DNA from: Ceratodon purpureus
Taxonomy: Eukaryota; Streptophyta; Bryopsida; Pseudoditrichales; Ditrichaceae
Assembly: GCA_014871385.1 (NCBI GenBank)
Contig: CM026422.1
Coordinates: 22,127,014-22,191,013 of the forward strand
Direction: 5' to 3'
DNA: 64,000 nucleotides
Part shown: positions 11,630 through 23,100 of the stretch, piece by piece
Numbering within the stretch: position 1 is the first letter of the stretch
Layout of the letters: the number at the start of each line of letters is the position of its first letter
Program-made: the position numbers and the translations under genes
Notes under the pieces: model-generated
Seen by the model: the letters and a program-made list of their open reading frames with translations, nothing else
Database searches by the model: none
Told to the model about the DNA's origin: nothing

Positions 11630-14600
11630 ATGGAGGCTTCTGGAGAGGTGAAGAAAGAGCCTGCTTCTCTGGCTGCCCACCGTGACGCGTTGGCCGGGAA
11701 GGAAGGCGGGCGTCTCATCAAGAGGAAGAGGGCGGCCTCAGAATCTGAACAGGGCCAGAAGAGGTCCCATGGCGTGAACGCAATGAATTCCTCTTCACGA
11801 GCGCCGCCTTCGAAGTCTAAGTCTGCCAAAGATACTGGCGTTGTTAATAGTACCGCTGGGAAGAGAAAGAGAGCTTCTAGTACGGCAGAGGAAGTGGACC
11901 CGGTCGATGATTCTGCTCTGAATGCCGCTCAGGCGCTCTTCGAGCTTTTCGGCGGGTCTGGAACATCTCAGAAAGATTCGCCTGATCACAAGTCATGTGA
12001 TGCTGACGGCGTGAAATGGGCAGGGAAGAAGAGCAGATCAAGTAGAAGCAAGAAAGCAGATGATTGTGCTTGCAAGTTGAGTTCCAGTTCTACCACAAGT
12101 GCAACTGTTACCGATATCCCCGAGGTGCTGGACTCATCAGCCTCTCACAACCACCATGTGGCGGTGTCCATAACCTTCCCGGCTGGCGTTGAGACCGTAA
12201 ATCTGGAAGATGAGTCAGAGGCAGACGCAGATGCAAAGAGCACAGATATGAGCCCATATGGTCTTAGCTTTGATAGAGGGCACAGGTTGCTGTCACAGTC
12301 TAGTGTGGAGTCTACGCTTCTGGACTCACGAGCTGAGAGTCCGAGCTCGCCTCTCCGTGTGCTGAGGCCAGAGGCTCCTCTTCTCCCCAAGTTAGAAGAG
12401 GAGCTCATGTTGCAGTTTGGCTTTCAGAGACAAACGCCAGTGCGACCTGTTGTTAAGCCGGCAATATTACGAAAGCCAAAGGTGGGTTTTGAACTCTCCC
12501 TCTTGCATTGTTATTGATACTGTTTCCTAGAAGTACATCCTCAAGTTGTGCTGGTAATTAACGGGTACGTTATCTTTTTTTCATCAGGCGGAGGAGATCT
12601 GTGCTGTGGAGTCAGATGAGTTGAAGGAGGTGAAAATAGCACTCAACAAAGTGCAACGTCGGAAGCCACGAGCTCCCACCTCGAAAGGCCAGCCTCTGTT
12701 GTTGCAAGGAGATGTCCTTGATGTGCCCATAACGTCTTCAGCGACGGTGCTGAAGGAATGTATAGAGGAGAACAAGTTCCAAGTACCTATAACATTGAAT
12801 TTGTTTGAGCCGGTCAAGCTAGAAACCGGAAGAGTGAAACTTGAGGGTAGGGAGCTTTATCAAACGGGCTCGTCTACACAAGGCCGGCTGAGGACTGCTT
12901 TGAGTGAGGTGTGTCTTCACATCAAATTGATGTTCACATTCATGACATTCCTGTTGCATCCATGTGGAATGACTTCATTTCGTCCCTTGGTGCATTGAAC
13001 GTTACATTCGGTGAGATGAGTCTTATATTCTGACCAAGGAGCTCTGTTTTGTCGACATATTATCTTAATTCTGATAGAACATGTTCTGTTATGGCAGGCT
13101 GAGAAGGAGGCTCGTAGGCTTCGCCGTGTGCAAGCTAATCGTGAGTCTGCCCGTCAAACTATTAGGAGGAAACAGGTCCTCTGCGAGGAGTTGGCTCGCA
13201 AAGCAGGAGAGCTCCAGACGGAAAAGGAGAATCTCGCTCAGGTAGGTCATATCGTGAGGATCAAGTTGTCTCTAACTTGTGAGCCTGAGTTGTGGATTAT
13301 TCTGATTATTTTAGTTCTTTAAAATTGTTGATTTTATACTTATTAGAAGATACTTTCATAGTACGCCGACGGTTGGGGTTTCGATTGTGACAGACTTCTG
13401 AAGTTTTATGTTGTTAATTATGCAGAGCCTAGAGCAAAAGAACAAGGAATTGAGGAACCATCAAGAAATCAATCGCCATCTGAAAGAGCAGGTAAGCTAC
13501 AAATATGCTCTGGCCAATACATTGCTGCATTTAGTTATTTAAAATACATTGTCCTTTCTGCTATGGCTGCTGAAAGAATTGTATACATGTGTGTGTTTAT
13601 GTGTATGTATTTGACATTGCTCTGACATTCAACTTTCCGATGTGCAGATTGTTTTACAAGCAGGAAGCGCAGAAGCCCCACTTTCTTCCACTAAAGCATC
13701 TGACGCAGCATCACCAGTTCCGCCAACTGGTCCGATCCAAGGAATGCCGATGATCCCGTACTGGTGGGCGTTTGCATTGGCGCAGATGGCAGCCGCAACT
13801 CAGTCTGCTACTCCACCACAGATGGGGGAGCCTGGTGCGGCACCTGCGGCCCCTGACATGAACTCAGTCATTGCGGCCACCGTAGCCGCATTCAACAATG
13901 GAGCTGGAATGAACCCAAACATGTGGATGAACATGATGAGCGGCATGCCCACAATGCCAAACATACCCACGATGCCAAATATGTCCACTATGCCTTCCAT
14001 GCCCAACATGTCTGGCAACAAACTTCAGATACCCGGAGCCGTTGCAGCAGAAGCTGAACAACAAGCACAGCAACAACCCACCCTGGCTCACTCTGCAGCT
14101 AGGCCAACACCCACTTTGGACTCGGCTCCTCACAAGCCTGCTGCCTCCATGGCCGCTGCCCAGCCAGTCCAACCTCAAGCTCTGGGACGCTCAGCCATGA
14201 CCATGAGCGGTCATCCACACGCAGGTGGCTTATCATCCTCATCACCCATGAAGAGCGGAATCCTCAACGTCGACCCGTCTGTGACAATGTCAAGACCACA
14301 CATGAACGGGTCCATGAAGATTCCAGCAGTCATCCCGAGCAATCCTAGCTCCAGAGGGAAGTACCAAACAGGACTGGTTAACGGTGGACCATCTCCTTTG
14401 ATCAGATCTTCCTCAGGTACTTTGATCAGATCTTCCTCAGGTATGTCACAGATGTCGCACATACCCCAGATGTCACAGATGCATGCTTCGGCAGACGGCA
14501 TGCCGAGCACCTCCACGAACCTCTCATTGGGCCTGGCGACCCATCAGTCGCTTCCTGGGCGCATGGATCAGCAGATGAGGAAGCCAGTATCAGCATCAGC

Positions 14601-14793
14601 GAACCTCCGTTTCTTCCCAACCATCGGCAATGGCGTGCAAGGCTTCCTGGGCCCTCGTGTGGGAGCTTACCAATCCGAGGCGGCAGCTTTGGCCACAGAG
14701 GCCAGAAGGCGTCGCCGAGAGCTGAAGCGGACCAAGAGCTTGCAAAGCCAGTTGCAGCAGGAGAAGAAGCTTGCTTCAGTTAAATCATTGTAA
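11630..14793 (+). CDS. bZIP transcription factor with non-canonical basic region
   Basis: Nuclear DNA-binding regulator, 842 residues. Exons: 11630-12481, 12588-12908, 13098-13241, 13426-13491, 13648-14793; every junction is phase 0 with GT-AG borders. Residues 30-35 hold a basic cluster (IKRKR) that may be a nuclear signal. The basic region is in exon 3 around N405-R-E-S-A-R. The leucine zipper has Leu at 423, 430, 437 and 458 with Lys444 and His451 between. The invariant Arg of the N-x7-R motif is Ile413, followed by R-R-K-Q. From memory, a minor plant bZIP subgroup shares this QTIRR-type region, so it is probably ancestral and not damage. The long C-terminal exon is Met/Pro/Ser/Gln-rich (Met-Pro repeats near residues 560-583) and ends in a basic stretch (R-R-R-R-E-L-K-R). 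Exon structure is firm; targets and any partner for the weak zipper are unknown. Confidence 0.9.
13098..13491 (+). other. bZIP domain coding segment (exons 3-4)
   Basis: The basic region and zipper fall on exons 3 (13098-13241) and 4 (13426-13491). Asn405 is encoded at 13137-13139 and Ile413, at the usual Arg/Lys position, at 13161-13163. The spacing N-x7-I-x9-L to Leu423 is exactly that of the family, so the reading is in register. Confidence 0.9.
14396..14443 (+). repeat. Perfect 24-bp in-frame tandem duplication in the bZIP coding exon
   Basis: Two identical 24-bp units (14396-14419 and 14420-14443) around GATCAGATCTTCCTCAGGTA each add eight residues, giving a doubled L-I-R-S-S-S-G stretch. 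It keeps frame and lies in the low-complexity C-terminal region. Identity at every base points to a recent event. Confidence 0.9.
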
Positions 14794-16310
14794 CCTTAAT
14801 CTTCATCCACCTTTTTTTAATTTATTTTTCACCCCCTTTTTTTAAGTAGATTTTTTTTTCTAAGGTTCTTCGTCCTGATCCTGTATTCTACTGATTCATG
14901 TAGGGACTTCATTTAGATTCAACTTGATAAGAAAAATTCTTTCATAGTACATGAACCAGTTTTTAATTCAAACCACAATTGATACACTTGAGCAGCATGG
15001 CTCACTTTTACAACAACACTCAGAGGAACAGATTCGGTGCACATTATGCACTCTCCTAGCCTAGGGATAATTATGGTCAGCCAGCTCGGCGGCTTACTAG
15101 CTCACAGTATGTGACAGTTCCGAGATTTAGAGTCCTCAAACGTCATTGATATGGACAAGTTACAATATTGATCATCATCATCCCTCACTACAGAATGAAG
15201 GATTGTATACAGTTTTCAAATGTAATCAAGAATCTCATATACTCACCACTCAGTTAACCGATTATCTGCTTCCTCTCTCTCCTCTCTCTCTTCTCTGGTA
15301 ACGATTGTTACCTTGTATTATTTCCTTCATGTTCTTTCTCATGTGCTCACAAGGGTTGCAAATGAATCAGCTGGCACGTTTTGTGGATTGGAGCCTGGTT
15401 TCTTTCATGTTAGATTTTTTGCATGTTTGGTTATGTCCTTGCCTCTTTTTGAGATGTTCCGTTTGCAATTAGATCTCCTCATCATTCCAAGACCATAGCA
15501 GCACTGAGTGGTGTGGCAGCTGAAGCATTGAAGGTTTTGGTATTGATTAGGGTGTCATAGTTGGTGTTAGCAAGTGTACTATGAGTTGCCATGCTAGCTC
15601 ACCTTGTAACTCTGCTTCATGAGTAGAGTTATGCTAGAATATAATCAATTTTGCTACATTTGAGGCAGATGTATCACCCATTGACACTCCTTTTTGATCA
15701 ATGAAACTTGAGTTGTGCTTGCCTGTGATCTTTCTTCTTCATTGGTTGGGCATTCCTCAATTGCCATCGATACCTTTCAGCTCTTCACTCTGGTTACTGT
15801 GGATTTCTTAGTTGGTTATCAATGCGGTGTTAGCATTGTGGTGCCGACTTCTGGACTCACAGATAGTAACGAAATAATGTTGAGCTCACCTACCTGAGCA
15901 CTTAAGGCACAAACCAGGTTACATGACGTAAGTCACAGACAGAACCTCACTTAGAGAATGTCGGCCATTGAGGTGTTACAATATACTTTTCATTTATTTA
16001 TGTTTCATGTAAACAAACACCTCCAATTTCAACTCCAAATATGTTTTTTGTCTGTACAGTACACTTTGTGCAATAACGTTCAATATAATATCCTTTTCTG
16101 TACAGACATACAGACTTTCATGACAACACCAATATCCTAAACCATCACCCCCCCAAACCCGACACCCACAGATTTCATCAACCCAAACATGCCGCATTTG
16201 CGCTCCAGTAACGGATTTTAACCTCTCCCTTGCTTAATCGAGATTAACTCCATCAAACTCCCGCCAACAAGCCGAAGCAAAGCACAAGTACTCAGTCGGT
16301 CACCGGACTG
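14794..16310. other. bZIP 3' UTR and intergenic spacer
   Basis: T-rich sequence follows the stop codon (14800-14870) and is probably the 3' UTR. The remainder up to the C/A-rich TRA1 upstream region has only short frames with no family resemblance. No RNA gene was recognised. Confidence 0.5.
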
Positions 16311-16313
16311 CTC

Positions 16314-16555
16314 ACCCTAAACCCTCACACCCCCAAACACCGACAACATCAACAAATCCGTAGATACCTCCCTCCCATATCTACCCAGAGTTTCCAATCA
16401 CCGCTTCTAGGATACATAACGCATTTACACCCCCACCTCCCTCAAGCAAACTCTTGCTTACTCTGCGAAGAGACTACTTCCGCTTACGCAGACAGATTAG
16501 TCAGTCCCCGAGCCCCGTACCCTAAACCCTCACACCCCCAAACACCGACAACATC
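16314..16555 (+). promoter_or_regulatory. Two identical 37-bp direct repeats with telo-box-like cores, upstream of TRA1
   Basis: Copies at 16314-16350 and 16519-16555 are identical over 37 bases and start with ACCCTAAACCCT, then CACACCCCCAAACACCGACA. The first 12 bases match the plant telomere-type repeat, found as a telo-box in promoters of housekeeping and growth-related plant genes. Their offset is 205 bp and they lie about 550-800 bp before the TRA1 start codon, in C/A-rich sequence that turns G-rich near 16670. A regulatory role is inferred. Confidence 0.5.
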
Positions 16556-17105
16556 TTGAGACTCATAGATCACAAAGGAGTAAATGTAGCCAGGGCTATG
16601 ATAGGGGCGCTTTTGGGATACTATAACGGGTTTTGGTTTTCGTCTCCGATGAGTAATCATGATTAAGTTAATTAACCTCTTTCGCTAATCACCGAGGGCG
16701 AGGGCGAGAAGCAAAGAGGGCGGTGCGCTTGTTTCGTCGGAACGATCATCGTCCCGCCATCGCCATCGCCGTTGCTACCGCAGGAGAATCGTTTCCGATC
16801 GCGCCAGGAGGGTGTGCACCAGGAGCGCACCGGGGCGGGGGTTGCAGAGCACTTGACGCCGTGGAAAATGATGGACTGGTTGGGGTTATTGAGCGAGCGG
16901 AGGTTCAATGCGGTTGCGCTTCGCGGTCGGGATTGATTTGCGAGCGGAGGTTGGCGTTGTGAGGGGAGTAGCGAGCGCGAGGTGGAGACGGTGACGGTGT
17001 GTTTGTAGTTTTTTTGTTGCTGTGGAGCTGGTGTTTGTTGTATGGAGCTCGGGTGTGAGTTCGGGTGAAGGCCGTTGGTTGGACGCCCGCTAGGGCTCGG
17101 GTGCG

Positions 17106-20100
17106 ATGATTCCTATCGCCAATTTCGAGCAGCATGCTCGGAGGTTTCTCGAGCAGGACCTCTGTAAGTCGCGCGTTCTTCTTTTTTTGCATTTTGTTAA
17201 AAAAAATTTATGGAGTGAGGGAGTGAAGTAGTGAGGGAGTGAGTGCGCGCTTGCGGGCGTTTGAGGTTCGATGGTGGAGTTTCGGTGGAGGTTTTTTGGT
17301 TGAGGCTAGGGTGTGTATTGCGAGGGCGGGGTGGAGAGCGTTGCGGTGGTGAAGTGGAAAGTAATGTGGCTGTGCAATTGAGGAGGAGACGGGGTTCGTT
17401 TTCGTGGTTAGCGTCGGGGTTTTGATGAGTGAGGGGATTGTGAAGGAGTTGGAGGATTTTTTTTTGGGTGAGGTTTCTAGGTTGTTGGAGTTGAGTAGGT
17501 GTGTGTGACTTGGGGTTTTAGTTTGTGATTGTTTTTGATGTTTTGGTCATTGGTTAGGGGTTTAGAGTGTGATGAATGGCGGGAGTGATTTTTTGACATG
17601 GTGTGTTGGAATGGTTTTGCAGCTATGCAAAATAGGTTGATTCTTGCCACGGAAGTGCGAGACAGCATAGAGATTGTGCACACATCTGAGTATTTGAACT
17701 TTTTGAAGAGCTACTTTCGCGTCTTTTCGACTCTTTTGACGCAGATAACAAAGCCTCAGGCGACCGATAATGTTGAGCATAAGCTGCGAAATGTTGTTAT
17801 TGAGATTCTCAATCGGTTGCCTCACAGTGAGGTGCTTCGACTTTTTGTACAAGACCTGCTGAAGCTCTCTATGCACGTTCTGGCATGCGATAACGAGGAG
17901 AATGGTTTGATCTGCTTGCGGATCATATTTGATCTTCACAAGAACTTTCGACCTGCTCTTGAGCCAGACGTGCAGCAGTTTCTGGACTTTGTACATAAGG
18001 TACAATCGCATGTAATCTAGGGTTTGCAATAATTGTTTTGAGGATTGCTTATTGTGATACTGCTCATATAGCAAATTTTATGGAGAATAACCATTTGTGA
18101 GAGCATACGTTATATTGCTGTTAAAATACGAACTAAGTGAGGATTTTCGTCGTCAGTAGCGCATTTTTTAGGCTTTTGATTTTTTGGAACATTCGTTTGT
18201 TCACGTGCACACATAGGCACCTACGTTGGTGGATTATTGCAGCGTTTGTTTTTTCTATTTTACAGCAAATACTATTCTGGACAATATATCATTGCAATGA
18301 CCTCCTTCGTGTTCTGGCATTAGCGTGTCTTCATTAGTGATAGATCTGAAGCCTACCTTGTCTTTAAGTAGTTTGACTGGAATTTGTCTTGTCCTGGTGT
18401 TCACTAAGATACTAGTATCCTGAGGTAATTATTATCTTCATCTATTGTTTTTGGGCGCAGATTTACCAGAACTTCAGGACAACCGTAAGCTACTTCTTCG
18501 ATGAATCAAGTACCGCAGATGTGCAGCTGGCAGCTGCGCATCACAATCTTGGATACATGGGACAAATGAGGTCCCCAGCTGCAGGTCCGATGTCTGGACA
18601 GCTGAATCCAAGCACCCGATCATTCAAAGTGGTCACTGAGTGCCCTTTGATTGTGATGTTCCTCTTTCAGTTATACCCTCGCTATGTGCCTCAAAACATC
18701 CCAGTGTTGCTTCCGCTTATGGTCAGCGCCATAGGAATCACTGGGCCGACTGAAGTACCCCCAACGCTGAAGAATGTCTATGCGGAATTGAAAGGAGCGC
18801 AAGTGAAGGTAATGCTTTGCTTTTACTGATGCCTTCCTGATCAATTTTGATACGTTCCACATCCTTTCGATTCTGGATCTTTTGTGTTTATTTATCTTAA
18901 TTGCCCTTATGGAGATTATCGTGCCCGTTTTACTCGAACTTATTAGTCACGCATTGTTCTCTCAGACTGTCTCCTTTCTGACTTATTTGCTGCGGAGCTT
19001 TGCCGATTGTATTCGTCCTCATGAGGACAGCATATCGAAAAGCATCGTGAGCTTGCTTGTCAGCTGCCCCGATTCTGTGTCAATCCGTAAGGTAAGACCA
19101 GCTTTTGGATGTGGTTTTTGAATTGGATACAATCGGATTTTGATTTGAATGTTGTTAGAGTATTGAATAGAGAACTATTTCTGCACTCGATTCATTACAT
19201 TTTTGGAATGATCTCCGATCTATTTTTCTGCATCCAATTGCTGATACATGTTTCGACAGAGGACATTTAAGAGCAAGCTCATGAAAGATTTATGATTGTC
19301 TTAAGGTTTTAGTGTGCGTTTAGACTGAATTATATAATCACTGGGTTTTTCATGTCCATGTGGAGGAAAACATACCCTTTCCTTACGTAGTTAGACGTTA
19401 TGGGAATGCGCTTTCCAAGTATGTCTCTGCTGATTACTAACTTCATCTGGTATCTGACGTCCTTCCAGGAACTTCTTGTGGCTACACGTCATGTACTTGC
19501 AACGGATTTCAGAAGAGGATTTTTTCCGCAGATAGACACATTGCTTGATGAGAGGTACTTGTAATCGGCAAATACTTAAAATGCTACTGTTGCTTATTCT
19601 TGAGGTGTTTACGTCTGGTGTCAAGTGCGATTTTCTGTGTGAACATTTTGAGTGATAAAGTGGACGCTGAATTTTGTGATCTGTCTGGCAGGGTTTTAGT
19701 TGGAACTGGCAGGGCTTGTTATGAAACGCTAAGGCCTCTAGCGTACAGCCTACTTGCAGAGCTTATCCACCATGTTCGCTTGGACCTCTCACTTCCGCAG
19801 GTTCTCTTCTAATCCTTATGTTGCACATTATGTGATCTTATCTTCCCATTTGATAACATGTAGCTCAAAGTGCTGGAATTGATTATGGCGTGTATATGTT
19901 GTTTGCAGCTTTCCCGAATTGTGTATCTATTTTCTAGGAATGTGCACGATTCCTCTCTACCTCTCAGTGTGCAAACAACATGCGTTCGCCTCATGTTGAA
20001 TCTGGTAAGCGAATGTTTTCAGATGTGATTGATTTGTTATTGCCCTTTCTTATTTCAATTGTAAATCTGCACGACTTGTTTCTGTGAGGTCATTTCGGCT

Positions 20101-23100
20101 AATTAATAATCGCGTTGACAATCATGCTATCATACTGTAGTCCCAATACCTTGTTAGAGAGAAATCTCGTTTGAAATTCAGCTTAAGTGCAAGGTTGTTG
20201 AGTTATAAGATTAGTCAAGCTTTTGTCTTTTAACAGAGACCATTGTCAGTAGTTGCATTTTATTGACAAGTGGAGGTTGCAGGTAGAAACAATTTTTGGA
20301 CGTCGAGTTGATCATTTAAGTAGAGAAGAAGGGCGAGCTCTATTGGTAAAGCATCTTATATCCTCTTTGAAATGTTTTTTTGAAACCTTGTTACTTCTCC
20401 TATTTAAGCTCTTGCAATTGATGCTTCGTAAGATGTTTTGTTTAATTTTTATTCTTCTTCTAGGCTGCACTAGGTTAGTTGGTCAAGTTTCGGGCAATGG
20501 TGGCAATTATTATATACTTCGAGATTTCATTCGTTCTTTATAAGAGTTCAGGTTGTTCATAAGTTCATATGCTGCATCTTTATAAGGACAGGAACTATAC
20601 GGTTGTGTGTACTGCTGACGTCTCTGAATCACAGGGCCGCATTTTGGATGCATTTGTCAGTAAGTTTGGAACGTTGAAACACAGCATTCCTCAGGTGATT
20701 TGGATACCTTTTCAAAACATTCTTAGAAGCATTGACCGATGTTCTGTTCAACCATCACAATGAATATGAAGGAAATGTTAATGATTCATACGGATGTCTT
20801 GATTTATCAATTCATAGTACGTATTTCTGTGTTTACATTACCCATCTGTTGGGCTGTCTAGGACTTGAGAGTGGTTGTGGATCTAATTCGTAGCTCTCAA
20901 CTTGGGTCTTTCTTTTGTTTGACAATTGTTATGGCAACTGTAGTTACTGGAGGAGGATGGGGAAGATGGGAAAGAACGGCGCACGCTACGTTCTAGGCTG
21001 GAGCTCCCAGTTCAGGTGAGTCGAGGCTTTGCTGTGCATAGTATTTGCGCGCAGTTACAGTGATTGATAGAACTTTGTATAAGTGAACTTCGATAATCAT
21101 TTAATGGGCATTGTTTGGATCATACAAGTCCAGGAAGGATTGTCCTCATGATCAATGACCGGCTGTTGTTGGTCATACTCGTTCTAATGTTAAAAGAGTA
21201 ATACGTATTGGTAAGAGTGTCTTCACTGTTGGTTTTTAAAATTGTTTAAATTTTTAAAATTTACAGTTAATTATTCGTTCTTAGCAGGTAATGTTCTACA
21301 AGTTGGGGACTTTCAGATGTTAATGTTTAGTACCATTTCGATGTTGCCATTGTGCAGGCCGCCTTGAATTTGCAGGTACCTCCAGAGCATTCTAAAGAAG
21401 TTATGGATTGCAAGCAGCTTCTGAAAACTCTAATCATGGGTAACTACGTCACAGCATTCATGAGTTCTCAATAATTTGCGTATACTTTATGACATTTTCT
21501 GACAGACTGTGTTTTCTTCTTGTCTCCAATCTCTATGCATATTCTATCTTCTTCGCTTCAAAGAAGTACATATCTATAACATAAATATTCTGCGTGCTTA
21601 CTGTGAAAGTTGATATATCTCTTATCAGGAATGAAGACTCTGGTTTGGAGTATCACTCACTTCAATGCAACACAATTGCCTCAATTACCTCAGATGAATA
21701 ATGCTCCTATTCCTGCGAAAGGCATGAGAGAGGAAGAGGTAAGCTCACTTTTAAGGCTGTTGTACACGTTTGTTGCATCCTGTTGATCAGGCATGTATAA
21801 ACATGATGATTGTGAGTTGACAGGCTCTTTGTATTTTTTATCTGTATTTGGAGTTTCTTTGACTTCAGATTTCTGTTACAATAAGTTTGCACAAGAATGC
21901 AATGAATTATGTTAACTGTCAAGTAGTGATTAATTTTGTTATTTCTATGCTCATGAATTTCACCGAGAAGGAAATGTGATGATTTTTGGTAGTGGAAGGT
22001 GAAACTGAAGCTGCTGAAGCTGAGTTGGTTAGACGCTTTAGTTTTGTACGAGTCCCTCCATAACTCTCTGCTGATGATAATAAAATTATTGTTGTGTTTC
22101 AGGTCCGCCTTGCATCGGGAATTTTAAAGAGTGGCCTTCACTGCTTGGCTTTGTTCAAGGAAAAGGATGAAGAGAAAGAAATGTATTCTCACTATTCTTC
22201 AGTTTTCGCTGTGATGGAGCACCGCAATCTGATGGACATGTTCTCGCTTTGCATGCCTCAGTTGTTTGATTGCATGCTTGCCAACCTGCAACTTCTCCAG
22301 ATTTTCTCGACTCTTCTTTACACACCCAAGGTCAACACTAGCTGTCATATACTAGATATGCCTCCATCTGCAAGCTCTTGTTTGTTACATCTTGTTTAAA
22401 GTTTGTCGACATACTTTATATTTGTTGAACTTTGGAATGATGAGCATGAACGTTTATGTTGATAGGCATGAACGTTGAACTCAGCTGTTGAAGTCGCATG
22501 CTGACAAGGTTTGCTCTCTTTTCTGCAGGTTACCAAACATTTTGCAGATGTTTTGGTGAATTATCTGGTAACGAGCAAGTTGGATACACTGAAGCAGCCA
22601 GATACTCCTGCAGCTAAACTTGTGTTGCAGCTCTTTCGTTATCTCTTTATTGCCGTTGCTAAGTTTTCAGCTGATTGTGAGCGGGTGCTACAACCTCATG
22701 TCATAACACTCATGGAGACTTGCATGAAGAATGCCACAGAGGTGGAGAAGCCACTTGGGTACATGCAACTGCTTCGTACAATGTTTCGAGCACTTTCTGG
22801 TGGGAAATTTGAACTTTTGTTTCGGGAATTCATTCCTACATTGCAGCCATGCCTTAACATGCTGCTTGCTATGGTGGAAGGTCCTACTGGCTTGGACATG
22901 ATAGATCTGGTGGTTGAGCTCTGTCTTACTCTTCCTGCGCGTTTAAGTTCCCTGCTTCCTCATCTGCATCGCTTAATGAAGCCACTAGTGCTTGCACTTG
23001 GTGGAAGTGACGAGCTTGTTGCACTCGGTTTGCGGACACTTGAATTTTGGATTGATAGCCTCAATCCAGAGTTTTTGGAGCCTAGCATGGCGACAGTGAT

